Shown: positions 51,970 to 61,786, counted from the stretch's first letter. The stretch: DNA of 64,000 nt from Mesorhizobium carmichaelinearum (GCF_900199455.1 NZ_FZQR01000005.1:1-64000), one strand, 5' to 3'. Translations and numbers: made by a program. The notes: a model not told the origin generated them from the sequence alone.

Positions 51970-52638
51970 ATGGCTTCCTTCAGGCCCAAATACATCACCT
52001 TCGACTGCTATGGCACGTTGACCAATTTCCAGATGGCGGAAGCGGCGCGCGATCTCTATGGCAACCGGCTCGACGAACCGCGCATGCAGGCGTTCATCAA
52101 GAACTTCGCGGCCTATCGGCTCGACGAGATCCTGGGCGACTGGAAGCCCTATGCCGAGGTCGTCCACAATTCACTTGAGCGGGCCTGCAAGCGCAACGGC
52201 GTCGCCTTCAGCCCCGACGATGCCAAAATGGTCTATGAGCGTGTCCCGACCTGGGGGCCACATGCGGACGTTCCTGCTGGCCTGGCCAAAGTCGCCAAGG
52301 AAATTCCTCTGGTCATCCTGTCAAACGCCATGAACGCGCAGATCATGTCCAATGTGGAGAAGCTCGGCGCGCCGTTCCATGCCGTCTATACGGCCGAGCA
52401 GGCGCAGTCCTACAAGCCCCGCTTCAAGGGGTTCGAATACATGCTCGATATGCTGGGCTGTGGTCCGGAGGACATCCTTCACTGCTCGTCTTCGTTCCGC
52501 TACGACCTGATGTCGGCGCACGATCTCGGCATCAAGAACAAGGTCTGGGTCAATCGCGGCCACGAACCGGCCAATCCGTATTATGGCTATGTCGAGATAT
52601 CGGACATTTCCGGTCTTGCCGGCGTCGTTGGGCTCTGA
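51970..52638 (+). CDS. HAD hydrolase, haloacid dehalogenase type II-like
   Basis: 222 residues. Motif I is YITFDCYGTLTNF, motif II ILSNAMN, the Lys motif SYKPRFKGFEYML and motif IV SSFRYDLMSAHDLGI; the Cys-Tyr after the nucleophile is close to the Ala-Tyr of proven dehalogenases. GGAG lies about ten bases before the ATG. It is 16 bases ahead of the PuuB-like oxidase and in one operon with it. A phosphatase or dehalogenase on a catabolic intermediate is possible. Confidence 0.87.
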   Translation: MASFRPKYITFDCYGTLTNFQMAEAARDLYGNRLDEPRMQAFIKNFAAYRLDEILGDWKPYAEVVHNSLERACKRNGVAFSPDDAKMVYERVPTWGPHADVPAGLAKVAKEIPLVILSNAMNAQIMSNVEKLGAPFHAVYTAEQAQSYKPRFKGFEYMLDMLGCGPEDILHCSSSFRYDLMSAHDLGIKNKVWVNRGHEPANPYYGYVEISDISGLAGVVGL

Positions 52639-52654
52639 AACAGGCGGATTGCCG

Positions 52655-53929
52655 ATGAAGTTCGTCTCTTACTGGCACGACACCGCCCCGGTCTTTTCCG
52701 GCGGCGCGCAAGGCCCGGTCGAGGGGCACTATGATGCCGCCGTCATTGGCGGCGGCTTCACCGGTCTCGCCGCCGCGCGCCAGCTGGCCAAGGCCGGTGC
52801 CAAGGTGGTCGTGCTGGAAGCGGAGCACGTGGGCTGGGGCGCATCCGGCCGCAATGGCGGACACCTCAACAACGGCCTCGCCCACAGCTATCTCTCCGCC
52901 AAGGCGGAGCTTGGCAAGGAGCGCGCTATCGCGCTCTATCGCGCGCTCGACGACTCCGTCGATACCATCGAGGCGCTGGTCGCCGAGGAAGGCATCGACT
53001 GCGATTTCCGCCGCGCCGGCAAGCTGAAGCTCGCCTCCAAGCCGCAACATTTCGAAGCGATCGCCCGCAACTTCGAAGCCCTTCATGCCGAGGTGGATCC
53101 GGACACGGCGCTGCTGTCGGCGGCCGATCTCAAATCCGAGATCGGCTCGCCCTTCCACGGCGCGATGCTGTCGAAGAAGAGCGCCATGATGCATATGGGC
53201 CGCTATGTGGCGGGTCTCGCCACTTCAGCCGCCCGCCATGGCGCCGTCATCCATGAGAACGCGGCGGTGACGGACCGCAAGCAGGCCGGCAGCAGGCATG
53301 AGCTGACCACTTCGCGCGGCCGGATCAGCGCCGACAATGTGCTGGTGGCGACCGGCGCCTACACCACGCCGAATTTCAATTATTTCCGCCGCAGGATCAT
53401 CTCCGTCGGCAGCTTCATCATCGCCACGCGGCCGCTGAGCGACGCCGAGATCACTGCCACCATGCCGGGCAACCGGACCTGCGTGACCTCGATGAACATC
53501 GGCAACTACTTCCGGCTCTCGCCGGACAGGCGCCTGATCTTCGGCGGCCGCGCACGCTTCTCGGCGACATCGGACCAGCGCTCCGACGCCAGGAGCGGAC
53601 AGATCCTGCAGGCGGGCCTCGCGGCGATGTTCCCGCAGCTCGCCAAGGTCGAGATCGACTATTGCTGGGGCGGGCTGGTCGACATGACCAAGGACCGCTT
53701 TCCGCGCGCCGGCTATCATGACGGTGTCTGGTACGCGATGGGCTATTCCGGCCACGGCGCGCAGCTTTCCACCCATCTCGGCATGATCCTGGCCGATGCC
53801 ATGCTCGGCCGCGAGGACCGCAATCCGCTCAAGGGCCTCGAATGGCCATCCATTCCCGGCTATTCCGGCAAGCCCTGGTTCCTGCCGATGGTCGGCCTCT
53901 ACTACAAGGCGCTCGACCGGATTCAGTGA
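52655..53929 (+). CDS. FAD-dependent amine oxidase, PuuB/gamma-glutamylputrescine oxidase-like
   Basis: 424 residues. FAD motif DAAVIGGGFTGLAAARQLAK after 26 residues, with WGASGRNGGHLNNG, the sequence typical of gamma-glutamylputrescine oxidases. The C-terminal motif is AMGYSGHGAQLSTHLGMILA. It should oxidise the free amine of a modified polyamine or a related secondary amine, giving an aldehyde, ammonia and hydrogen peroxide. The aldehyde could go to the two aldehyde dehydrogenases convergent with it. A PuuA-type ligase is not in the window. Confidence 0.88.
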   Translation: MKFVSYWHDTAPVFSGGAQGPVEGHYDAAVIGGGFTGLAAARQLAKAGAKVVVLEAEHVGWGASGRNGGHLNNGLAHSYLSAKAELGKERAIALYRALDDSVDTIEALVAEEGIDCDFRRAGKLKLASKPQHFEAIARNFEALHAEVDPDTALLSAADLKSEIGSPFHGAMLSKKSAMMHMGRYVAGLATSAARHGAVIHENAAVTDRKQAGSRHELTTSRGRISADNVLVATGAYTTPNFNYFRRRIISVGSFIIATRPLSDAEITATMPGNRTCVTSMNIGNYFRLSPDRRLIFGGRARFSATSDQRSDARSGQILQAGLAAMFPQLAKVEIDYCWGGLVDMTKDRFPRAGYHDGVWYAMGYSGHGAQLSTHLGMILADAMLGREDRNPLKGLEWPSIPGYSGKPWFLPMVGLYYKALDRIQ

Positions 53930-53968
53930 TCGTCGATCCAGCCCGGTCGGGGCTTCAGCAGAATTGCC

Positions 53969-55426
53969 TTAGCCGAGCCCGCCGATGTGAAAGCTTTTCA
54001 TCTCGAGATATTCCTCGATGCCGGCCTGCGCGCCCTCGCGGCCGAGGCCGGACAGCTTGACGCCGCCGAAGGGGGCGACCTCGATCGAGACCGAGCCGGT
54101 GTTCAAGCCCACCATACCGAACTCCAGCGCCTCGCCGACGCGCCAGGCGCGTTTCAAATTCTCGGTGTAGAAGTAGGAGGCAAGTCCATAGGGCGTGCCA
54201 TTGGCCAGCGCGATCGCTTCCTCTTCCGTCTCGAACCGGAAAAGCGGCGCGACCGGGCCGAACGTCTCTTCGCCGGCGAGCTGCATGTCCTTTGTGGCGC
54301 CGCTCAGCACCAGCGGCGCGACATACTGCGGGCCCTCCGGCAGCACCGGCTTCTCGGTGATGATCGCGGCACCCTTGGCGAGCGCGTCCTCGACGTGGCG
54401 GTTGATCTTCTCGACCGCCGCCATGTTGATCATCGGCCCGATGGCGACACCGGGCTGCGTTCCCGGCCCCACCGTCATGGCGTTGACGCGTGCACTGAGC
54501 TTTGCTGCGAAGGCCTCATAGACGCCGGCCTGGACGAGGATGCGGTTGGCGCAGACGCAGGTCTGGCCGCCATTGCGGAACTTCGAGACCAGCGCACCCT
54601 CGATGGCGAGGTCGAGATCGGCGTCGTCGAAGACGATGAAGGGCGCGTTGCCGCCGAGCTCGAGGCTGAGCCGCTTCACGCTGTCGGCCGCGCCGCGCAT
54701 CAGCAGCGAGCCGACGCGCGTCGAGCCGGTGAAGGAGATCTTGCGAACGGTCTCGTTCGCCATGATCTCGTTGCCGATTTCGGCCGGCATGCCGGTGACG
54801 ATGTTGATGACGCCGGCAGGGATGCCCGCTCGTTCGGCAAGCACGCCGAGCGCCAGCGCCGAATAGGGCGTGAACTCGGACGGCTTGATCACCACGGTGC
54901 AGCCGGCGGCCAGCGCCGGCGCGACCTTGCGGGTGATCATCGCATTGGGAAAATTCCACGGCGTGATGATGCCGCAAACGCCGACCGGTTCTTTCAGCAC
55001 GATGATGCGGCGGTCGGACGTGGGCGAGGGGATGGTGTGGCCGTTGATGCGGCGCGCTTCCTCCGCGAACCATTTGACGAAGGACGCGCCGTAACGGATC
55101 TCGCCTTTGGCCTCGTCCAGCGGCTTGCCCTGTTCCGTCGTCAGGATCAGCGCCAGATCGTCCAGATGCGCCAGCATCAGGCCATGCCAGGCCTCCAGCA
55201 GGGCAGCGCGCTCGGCGTTGGTTTTCTTCTTCCAGCCGCCATAGGCGGACGCCGCGGCCTCTATCGCCGCACGGGTTTCCGGACCGGCCATGTCGGGCAC
55301 CGTGCCGATGGCAGACTGCGTCGCCGGATCGATGACATCGACGGTCTTGCCGGAGCCGGCGGCGACCCATTCGCCGCCAATCAGGCCGGCTTCGCGGAAG
55401 AGTTTTTTGTCTTTCAGGTTTTTCAT
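53969..55426 (-). CDS. gabD: NAD(P)-dependent succinate-semialdehyde dehydrogenase
   Basis: 485 residues, usual length for GabD. Signatures: PWNFPNAMITRKVAPALAAG, LELGGNAPFIVFDDADLD (catalytic Glu) and NGGQTCVCANRILVQAGVYE (catalytic Cys). The GabD-like N-terminus is LFREAGLIGGEWVAAGSG. It oxidises succinate semialdehyde, the end product of GABA or putrescine breakdown, to succinate. It is convergent with the PuuB-like gene and 17 bases after the dehydrogenase gene upstream on its strand. Confidence 0.92.
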   Translation of the reverse strand: MKNLKDKKLFREAGLIGGEWVAAGSGKTVDVIDPATQSAIGTVPDMAGPETRAAIEAAASAYGGWKKKTNAERAALLEAWHGLMLAHLDDLALILTTEQGKPLDEAKGEIRYGASFVKWFAEEARRINGHTIPSPTSDRRIIVLKEPVGVCGIITPWNFPNAMITRKVAPALAAGCTVVIKPSEFTPYSALALGVLAERAGIPAGVINIVTGMPAEIGNEIMANETVRKISFTGSTRVGSLLMRGAADSVKRLSLELGGNAPFIVFDDADLDLAIEGALVSKFRNGGQTCVCANRILVQAGVYEAFAAKLSARVNAMTVGPGTQPGVAIGPMINMAAVEKINRHVEDALAKGAAIITEKPVLPEGPQYVAPLVLSGATKDMQLAGEETFGPVAPLFRFETEEEAIALANGTPYGLASYFYTENLKRAWRVGEALEFGMVGLNTGSVSIEVAPFGGVKLSGLGREGAQAGIEEYLEMKSFHIGGLG

Positions 55427-55443
55427 CGAAAACGACCTTGCAA

Positions 55444-56493
55444 TCAGGTGAGTGCGGCAACGACGGCGGCGGTGATGGCTTCCGTACGGTCCTTGCCGGG
55501 AATGGTGCCTATGCCTCTGGCGGTTGTGGCCTCGACCGCCTTCATGACGCGGTCGGCCGCAGCCTTTTCGCCGAGATGATCGAGCATCATGGCGCCGGAC
55601 CAGATGGTGGCGATCGGATTGGCGATGCCGAGATGCGCGATGTCGGGCGCCGAGCCGTGCACCGGTTCGAACATGGACGGCGCCGAGCGGTCGGGATTGA
55701 TGTTGGCGGAGGCGGCGTAGCCGAGCCCGCCCTGGATGGCCGCGCCGATGTCGGTGAGGATATCGCCAAACAGGTTGGAGGCGACGACCACGTCGAGGCT
55801 CTCCGGCGCCATGATCATGCGGGCGGCGAGCGCATCGACATGATAGCTGGTCACGGCGACGTCAGAGTACTCCGCAGCCAGCTTGCGCGTGATCTCGTCC
55901 CAGAACACCATCGAGTATTTCTGCGCGTTGGACTTGGTGACGGAGGCCAGTTTGCCGCGCCGTGTCCGCGCCTGCTCGAAGCCGAAGCGCAGGATGCGCT
56001 CGACACCGGCGCGGGTGAAGATCGAGGTTTCCACGGCGACCTCGTCCAGCGTGCCTTGATGCACGCGCCCGCCGGCGCCCGAATACTCGCCTTCGGTGTT
56101 CTCGCGGATGCAGAGGATATCGAAGTTCTCCGCCCGCAGCGGTCCGGTGACGCCCGGCAGCAGGCGGTGCGGCCGGATGTTGGCGTATTGCACGAATGCC
56201 TTGCGGATCGGCAGCAAAAGGCCATGCAGCGAAACAGAATCCGGCACCTCCGCCGGCCAGCCGACGGCGCCGAGAAGGATGGCGTCGAAGCCGCGCAAGG
56301 TCTCGATGCCGTCCTCCGGCATCATGCGGCCGGTCTCCTTGTAGAATTTGCAGGACCAGGGGAATTCGGTTCCGGCCAACGCAAAGCCAGCGTGTTTGGC
56401 TGCGGTCTCCAGCACCGTCCAGGCGGCGGCGGTCACATCGCTGCCGATGCCGTCACCGGGGATCAGGGCGATCGAATAGGATTTCATCGGCAT
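55444..56493 (-). CDS. Isopropylmalate/tartrate/D-malate dehydrogenase-type enzyme
   Basis: 349 residues (or two fewer from the second Met). The beta-decarboxylating dehydrogenase fold shows LIPGDGIGSDVT, CIRENTEGEYSG, SNLFGDILTDIGAAIQGGLG and HGSAPDIAHLGIANP. LGAVGWPAEVPDSVSLHGLL near residue 75 is closer to tartrate/D-malate dehydrogenase (TtuC/DmlA) than to LeuB. It oxidises and decarboxylates a 2-hydroxydicarboxylate with NAD. It lies four bases after the aldehyde dehydrogenase gene on the same strand, within the operon. Confidence 0.88.
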   Translation of the reverse strand: MPMKSYSIALIPGDGIGSDVTAAAWTVLETAAKHAGFALAGTEFPWSCKFYKETGRMMPEDGIETLRGFDAILLGAVGWPAEVPDSVSLHGLLLPIRKAFVQYANIRPHRLLPGVTGPLRAENFDILCIRENTEGEYSGAGGRVHQGTLDEVAVETSIFTRAGVERILRFGFEQARTRRGKLASVTKSNAQKYSMVFWDEITRKLAAEYSDVAVTSYHVDALAARMIMAPESLDVVVASNLFGDILTDIGAAIQGGLGYAASANINPDRSAPSMFEPVHGSAPDIAHLGIANPIATIWSGAMMLDHLGEKAAADRVMKAVEATTARGIGTIPGKDRTEAITAAVVAALT

Positions 56494-56497
56494 CCCT

Positions 56498-57961
56498 TCA
56501 CAGGCTGATCAGGACGCTCTTGGTCCTGCGGTTGGCGAGATAGGCCTCGCGGCCGAGGTCCTTGCCGATGCCGGAGCGCTTGTAGCCGCCAGTCGGCAGG
56601 ATATGGTCGCGCGAGCGGCTGTAGCGGTTGACCCAGACGGTGCCCGCCTCGAGCTCGCGAGCGAAGCGGATGGTGCGGGACAGGTCTGAAGTGAACAGGC
56701 CGGAAGCCAGTCCGTAGGTCGGGTGGCTGGACAGCGCCAGCGCCTCTTCCTCGGTCTCGAAGGTCTGGATGGTCAGCACGGGGCCGAAGATTTCTTCGAC
56801 GATGGCCGGATTGGCCTGGTCGACATCTGTGATCAGCGTCGGCTCGTAGAAATAGCCTGGGCTGTCCATGGTGTGGCCACCGGTCAGGCATTCGCCGCCG
56901 GCTTCGACCGCGGCGCGCACGATGCCGTCGACACGCGCCCGCTGCCGCTCCGAGATGATTGGCGAATACTGCGTCGCCTCGTCCCAGGTCAGGCCGGGCC
57001 GTACCGTCTTCATCTTCTCCAGGATCGCGGCCGTCAGCCTGTCGGCCACGCTCCTCTCGACGATCAGACGCGTGCCGGCGACGCAGGCCTGGCCGGCATT
57101 GAAGGTGACACTGCCGGCGATTGCCGTCGCCGCCTTGTCCAGATCGGCATCGGCAAAGACGATCTGCGGGCTCTTGCCGCCGAGTTCCAGTGTCATCGGC
57201 TTGACGCCGGTGCGGGCGACATTCTCCATGATCGCCGAACCGGCGCGGGTCGAGCCGGTAAAGCTGACCTTGGCGATCTCGGGATGGCCGGTCAACGCCG
57301 TGCCGGTCGTCGGACCGTCTCCAAGCACCACGTTTATGAGCCCTGCCGGCAAGCCTGCCTTGACGGCGAGTTGTGCCATGTAGACCGCCGAAAAGGGCGT
57401 CATTTCCGATGGCTTCAGCACGACCGCATTGCCGGCAGCGAGCGCCGGTCCAAGCTTCCACCCGGCCATCGAGATCGGAAAATTCCACGGCGTGATCGCG
57501 CCGACCACGCCATAGGGCTCGCTCATGATCATGCCGAGAGTGGTGTCGTCGGTCGGCACCAGCTCGCTGCCTTCCTTGTCGGCGAACTCGGCGAAGAAGC
57601 GGATCTGCTCGGCTGTGATGGCGATGTCGCCGGCAACGAGCTGGCCGACGGGACGGGTGGAACACAGCGCCTCGATCCTCGCCAGTGTTTCCGCCTCCGC
57701 CTCGATCAGGTCGGCCCAGGCCTGGAGTGCCTTGGTGCGCTCGCGCGGCCGAACGCCGCCCCAGTTGCTGGACTTCAGCGCTGCCTTGGCGCTGTCCACC
57801 GCACGATCGATCACCTCGGGGCCTGCGATCGGACAGGCGGTGTATGCCTTACCATCCGACGGGCGGCGCATCTCGATGGCACCCTCGGCCGCGATCAGCT
57901 CCCCGCCAATGAAATGGCCGACGGGAAGGGAGACGGTATCCGGATCGAAGCTCAGGCCCAT
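56498..57961 (-). CDS. NAD-dependent aldehyde dehydrogenase
   Basis: 487 residues. PWNFPISMAGWKLGPALAAG, LELGGKSPQIVFADADLD (catalytic Glu) and FNAGQACVAGTRLIVERS (catalytic Cys) define the family. The C-terminus GYKRSGIGKDLGREAY is that of gamma-aminobutyraldehyde/betaine-aldehyde-type enzymes (PuuC-like). It is the most likely enzyme for the aldehyde made by the aminotransferase or the PuuB-like oxidase. It is first of three closely packed genes ending with gabD. Confidence 0.9.
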   Translation of the reverse strand: MGLSFDPDTVSLPVGHFIGGELIAAEGAIEMRRPSDGKAYTACPIAGPEVIDRAVDSAKAALKSSNWGGVRPRERTKALQAWADLIEAEAETLARIEALCSTRPVGQLVAGDIAITAEQIRFFAEFADKEGSELVPTDDTTLGMIMSEPYGVVGAITPWNFPISMAGWKLGPALAAGNAVVLKPSEMTPFSAVYMAQLAVKAGLPAGLINVVLGDGPTTGTALTGHPEIAKVSFTGSTRAGSAIMENVARTGVKPMTLELGGKSPQIVFADADLDKAATAIAGSVTFNAGQACVAGTRLIVERSVADRLTAAILEKMKTVRPGLTWDEATQYSPIISERQRARVDGIVRAAVEAGGECLTGGHTMDSPGYFYEPTLITDVDQANPAIVEEIFGPVLTIQTFETEEEALALSSHPTYGLASGLFTSDLSRTIRFARELEAGTVWVNRYSRSRDHILPTGGYKRSGIGKDLGREAYLANRRTKSVLISL

Positions 57962-58105
57962 GGGCGCTCACTCGCAGTTGTTCCGGAGAAGCCTAGCGCG
58001 AGCAACGGCGCAGCATGCACCGTTCGACGATCGGTCGCGGATGATTGTTGTGTGCCGGCGATAGGCGACGGCAAAATCTGTTGCGGAGGGCACGCGCCTC
58101 GCGCG

Positions 58106-58474
58106 CTACCCTACGGTCACGTAGATCTTGCGTACCGTTTCGATGGTCTTCCAAACCCCGACGAAGCCGGGTTTCATCACGAAGCTGTCGCCGGCGCGGT
58201 AGGTCACTGGCTTGCCGCCGTCGGGCGTGATTTCGATCACGCCGGAGAGGATGTGGCAGAACTCGAAGGTCTCGCCCTTGATCGAGCGCGTCTCCCCCGG
58301 CGTCGCTTCCCAGACGCCGGTATGGACGAGGTCGTCCTTGGCGACATCCTGCGCCCAGGTCTTGAAGGCGGGGGTGCCGGAAATCAGCCGTTCGGGCAGC
58401 GCCGCGGATTCGCGCGGCTGGAAGGCAGGGCTGGTATCGACGGTCTTGAGCAGGGACAAGGGATGGCCTTTCAT
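58106..58474 (-). CDS. Cupin protein, DUF861 type
   Basis: 122 residues, one cupin_3 domain: GVWEATPGETRSIKGETFEF with CHILSGVIEITPDGGKPVTY, then DSFVMKPGFVGVWKTIETVR. The Trp and Thr pattern of the last part is typical of the ureidoglycine-aminohydrolase-related cupins used in many catabolic operons. The start at 58474 is chosen over a longer frame that would cross the palindromic repeat. Its role is unknown; a small-molecule binding or isomerase function is plausible. Confidence 0.82.
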   Translation of the reverse strand: MKGHPLSLLKTVDTSPAFQPRESAALPERLISGTPAFKTWAQDVAKDDLVHTGVWEATPGETRSIKGETFEFCHILSGVIEITPDGGKPVTYRAGDSFVMKPGFVGVWKTIETVRKIYVTVG

Positions 58475-58487
58475 GTTGGACTTTAGA

Positions 58488-58585
58488 GAGCAGTTCACCG
58501 TTTCACAGAAACGGCGAACTGCTCTAACTCTTTGTTTTTGAAGCAATTCCGGACGGAAAACCGCACACACTTTTCCTGGAATTGC
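58488..58585. repeat. Composite palindromic intergenic repeat, second copy
   Basis: The first unit is a 17-base stem, 58488-58504 with 58508-58524, one mismatch, three-base loop (arms GAGCAGTTC and GAACTGCTC). The second unit has arms GCAATTCC (58543-58550) and GGAATTGC (58578-58585) around GACGGAAAACCG and matches the unit at 43211-43253. It fills the space between two genes on the same strand and could act as a transcript-processing or stability element. Confidence 0.8.
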
Positions 58586-58586
58586 T

Positions 58587-59510
58587 CTAATAGCCGCGCG
58601 ACCGGTCGACGAGCCCGATGGGATCGAGACCGGCGCGGTAACGCCGGATGTTTTCGACAACGGCTTGCGCGGCGCTGGCGGGCTGGGTGACGCTGGCAAC
58701 ATGCGGGGTCAGGATGACTTTCGGATGCGACCACAACGGATGGCCCGCCGGCAGCGGTTCGGGGTCGGTGACGTCGATCATCGCCGCAGAAAGATGGCCG
58801 CTGTCGAGCGCGGCGACAAGGGCTTCATGGTCGAGCTGCGGCCCGCGGCCGGCGTGGACAAGCGCCGCGCCCTTGGGCAGTTTCGCAAACAGCTCGGCAT
58901 CGAGGAAGCCGCGTGTCTCCTCGGTCAGCGGCAGCAGGCAGATCACTATGTCGCTGGCCGCGAGCATCTCGTTCAGCCCGAGCTCGCCATGATGACAGGT
59001 CACGCCCTCGATCCGCCGGGGCGAGCGGCTCCATCCGGCGAGCGGGAAGCCGAAGGGCTTCAGGCGGTCGAGGACGGCTTGGCCGAGCTGCCCGAGGCCG
59101 AGCACGCCGATCCGGCGCGATCCGGCCTGGAGCTGCGCGATGTCAGCCCATTCGCCGGCGCGCTGCTGTGCCAGATATCCCGGCAGGTTGCGGTGGAGCG
59201 CGAGCACGGCAAGCGTCACATATTCCTGCATCATGCGCACGATGCCTTCCTCGATCATGCGCACGATCTTCACATTCGCAGGCACCGCATCGAGGCGAAA
59301 CTGGTCGACGCCGGCGCCGATGGAAAACAGGATTTCCAGTTTGCCGTAGCGGGCAAGGTTATCTGGCACGGTCCAGCTGATCAGATAACGCACGGCATCG
59401 GGAGCGACCGTCGCGGCATCCATCGTGAAGGGGACGTCCGGCAGTTCTCTCGCGAAGGCATCGGCGAAGATCGCCCCGCGGCGCGCGTCGGAATTGAACA
59501 GGAATGTCAT
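58587..59510 (-). CDS. ghrA: Glyoxylate/hydroxypyruvate reductase A-like D-2-hydroxyacid dehydrogenase
   Basis: 307 residues, the length of the GhrA group. The NAD(P) motif is [17 protein letters not shown], catalytic residues Arg in HAGRGPQLD, Glu in [15 protein letters not shown] and His in [10 protein letters not shown]. It reduces glyoxylate or hydroxypyruvate, or a similar 2-oxo acid. The last codons lie against the palindromic repeat. The ArgE-like gene ends ten bases upstream, so both are one transcript. Confidence 0.88.
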   Translation of the reverse strand: MTFLFNSDARRGAIFADAFARELPDVPFTMDAATVAPDAVRYLISWTVPDNLARYGKLEILFSIGAGVDQFRLDAVPANVKIVRMIEEGIVRMMQEYVTLAVLALHRNLPGYLAQQRAGEWADIAQLQAGSRRIGVLGLGQLGQAVLDRLKPFGFPLAGWSRSPRRIEGVTCHHGELGLNEMLAASDIVICLLPLTEETRGFLDAELFAKLPKGAALVHAGRGPQLDHEALVAALDSGHLSAAMIDVTDPEPLPAGHPLWSHPKVILTPHVASVTQPASAAQAVVENIRRYRAGLDPIGLVDRSRGY

Positions 59511-59520
59511 TCCGTTCCTT

Positions 59521-60645
59521 TCATGCCGCGCAGCGGGCGCCCAGGGCCTCGATCAATCGCTGACAGGCGGTGAGCTCGCTGGCAAGGATGTATTCGTTGG
59601 GCTTGTGGGCGCGGTCGATGTCGCCGGGGCCGCAAATGATCGCATCGAGCCCGGCGGCCTGGTAAAGTCCGGCCTCCGTGCCGTAGCTGACGGCGGCGAG
59701 TGGCGCTTCGCCGGTCAGTTCGGCCAGCAATGTCGCAAGTGCCGCACCCTGCGGCAGCGACAGTGCCGGATAGGCGCTCATCGGTGTCCACTCGATACGA
59801 AAGCCATCGGCCGCAAGGGCCTCGGCCCGCGCCTTGACGGGTGCGAGCAGGCTGGCCGGGTCTATGCCGGGTATGGCGCGTGCTTCCAGGTCCAGACTGC
59901 AGGTGCCGGGGATGATGTTGACCTGATGTCCGCCCGCCACGACGCCCGCCTGCAACGAAGAGTAGGGCGGCTCGAAGGCGGCGTCGAACGGACCGTGTGT
60001 CAGTCGCTCGGCTTCGCTCACGGCCGCGCTCAGCGCAGTGGCCATGGCATGGATGGCGTTGAGCCCGAGATCGGGGCGGGAGGAATGGCCGGAGCGCCCG
60101 TTGATGACCACGCGGGCGGCCGCCTTGCCCTTATGGCCGCGCACGGCGCGCATGCCGCTCGGCTCGCCGACGATGACGCCGAGCGGCGTCGCGCAAAGTT
60201 CGGGAAGGCGGGCGATCAGATGCGGCACGCCTCGGCATCCTACCTCCTCGTCATAGGAGAAGGCGAGGTGGATTGGCCTGGCAAGGCGCAGTCCCTGCAC
60301 CGCAGGCACGGAAGCGAGCACCGCGGCCAGAAACCCCTTCATGTCCGTGGTGCCGCGTCCGTAGAGCCGTTCGCCCTCCTTGCGCAGCGCGAAAGGGCTC
60401 GAACTCCATTGCGGCTCGCTGGCGGGAACGACGTCCATATGGCCGGACAGGATATAGCCCGGGACGTTGGCGGGGCCGATCGTTGCGAAAAGATTGGTGC
60501 GGTCGCCTTCCGGCCCTGGAAGCAGGGTGACCTGCGCTCCGTGCTTTGCCAGATAGGATTCGATCCAGCCAGCGATGTCGCCGTTCGGTTTGCCGGCGAC
60601 CGATGGAAAGGCGACGAGACGATCGAGGATGTCGAAGACGTCCAT
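59521..60645 (-). CDS. argE: M20 deacylase, acetylornithine deacetylase-like
   Basis: 374 residues. Di-zinc site: [34 protein letters not shown] and the late His in [10 protein letters not shown]; the dimerisation domain is central ([16 protein letters not shown]). The start at 60645 has GAGGG upstream; a much longer open frame beyond it is spurious. It removes an acyl group from an N-acyl amino acid. In this cluster it could undo the acetylation made by a GNAT protein, so arginine synthesis need not be its role. Confidence 0.88.
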   Translation of the reverse strand: MDVFDILDRLVAFPSVAGKPNGDIAGWIESYLAKHGAQVTLLPGPEGDRTNLFATIGPANVPGYILSGHMDVVPASEPQWSSSPFALRKEGERLYGRGTTDMKGFLAAVLASVPAVQGLRLARPIHLAFSYDEEVGCRGVPHLIARLPELCATPLGVIVGEPSGMRAVRGHKGKAAARVVINGRSGHSSRPDLGLNAIHAMATALSAAVSEAERLTHGPFDAAFEPPYSSLQAGVVAGGHQVNIIPGTCSLDLEARAIPGIDPASLLAPVKARAEALAADGFRIEWTPMSAYPALSLPQGAALATLLAELTGEAPLAAVSYGTEAGLYQAAGLDAIICGPGDIDRAHKPNEYILASELTACQRLIEALGARCAA

Positions 60646-60883
60646 TCCAGCCCTCAAAACGTTCGGGTTCGCCGGGATCGGTGCCGTCGACCATAGTTGC
60701 AACATTGCCGGAAAGAATGTGCGCGTTCCGACGCGATTGCATGCCGAAAGCGGAAATGTTTCAGTTGAATCTTGCGTAAGCACGCGGCTTTCGAGCAAAT
60801 CGTATGGGCCTGTTTGTTTAGCGTTGGTGGTAGAGGGCGGCTGCGGCGTGTAGCCAGTCAATTTTCGGGAATCTTTCAGAGGC

Positions 60884-61786
60884 ATGGACTTGAAGCCGTC
60901 CGGGAGCTTGAAAATCGATACCTTCTCGATGCGGATCGGCGACATCGAAGGCGTCGAACTGGACCGCTTGCACGCGCACTCGCTCGCCGTGGGATGGCCG
61001 CATCGCGCCGAGGACTGGCAATTCCTGCGTGAATCGGGAGAGGGGTTCGTGGCGCTCGACGAGATCGGTCGAGTTCTCGGTTCGGCAATGTGGTTCGCGC
61101 ATGGTGCCGATTTCGCCACCGTGGGCATGGTCATCACCTCGCCGCGACTGCAGACGCTGGGGGCGGGGCAATGGCTGATGAAGCGGGTCTTCGAGAAGGT
61201 CGCCGGGCGCGATCTGCGCCTCAATGCAACGCGCGCGGCAAGGCGGCTCTATCTCTCGCTCGACTTCCAGCCGGAGAAGACCGTTTATCAATGCCAGGGA
61301 ATCGCCCGCTTGCAGACGACAGGTCGGCCGGCAAATATTCGAGGCGATGTCCGGATTTTGGACGCAAGTGATATTCCGGCGATAATCGCGCTCGACGCGG
61401 CAGGATTTGGCGTGAGGCGGGCGGCGCTCATCGAAAGGCTTTTCGCGCACTCGGCCGGCTATGGGCTTTTCAAGGACGATACGCTGACCGCTTTCGCGCT
61501 CTGCCGGCCGTTCGGGCGGGGCCATGTCGTGGGGCCGGTCGTGGCGCAAAGCGACGCCGACGCCTTGGCGGTCGTCCGGCCGCACGTGGCCGAGCATTCG
61601 GGGTCTTTCCTGCGGATCGACACCCACATGGACAGTGGCGAGTTCGCCGCCTTTCTGTCGCACAGTGGAATGCCGGTTTTCGATACAGTGCTCACCATGT
61701 CGCTGGGCAAACGCCTCACCGATTTTGCCGTCGGCGGTGCAACTGCGCCGGTGACCTATGCGCTGGCCAGTCAAACGCTCGGGTAG
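60884..61786 (+). CDS. Double-GNAT acetyltransferase, copy 2
   Basis: 300 residues, with the same two-domain layout as the protein at 50810-51649: WPHRAEDWQFLRESGEGFVA, the CoA loop around LQTLGAGQWLMK, a weak second half with CRPFGRGHVVGPVVAQSDAD and a tail TYALASQTLG like the ALANQALG tail of copy 1. It is divergent from the ArgE-like gene, 238 bases away. It probably N-acetylates an amine of the same pathway. The start may be a few codons later, at the Met of FSMRIGDIEG. Confidence 0.83.
   Translation: MDLKPSGSLKIDTFSMRIGDIEGVELDRLHAHSLAVGWPHRAEDWQFLRESGEGFVALDEIGRVLGSAMWFAHGADFATVGMVITSPRLQTLGAGQWLMKRVFEKVAGRDLRLNATRAARRLYLSLDFQPEKTVYQCQGIARLQTTGRPANIRGDVRILDASDIPAIIALDAAGFGVRRAALIERLFAHSAGYGLFKDDTLTAFALCRPFGRGHVVGPVVAQSDADALAVVRPHVAEHSGSFLRIDTHMDSGEFAAFLSHSGMPVFDTVLTMSLGKRLTDFAVGGATAPVTYALASQTLG

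Noticed and set aside
53987..55579. Plus-strand open frame of 530 codons opposite gabD
   Set aside because: It is a shadow of a gene with full aldehyde dehydrogenase signatures.
56723..58486. Plus-strand open frame of 587 codons opposite the aldehyde dehydrogenase
   Set aside because: It is antisense to an enzyme with catalytic Cys and Glu in place and has no homology pattern.
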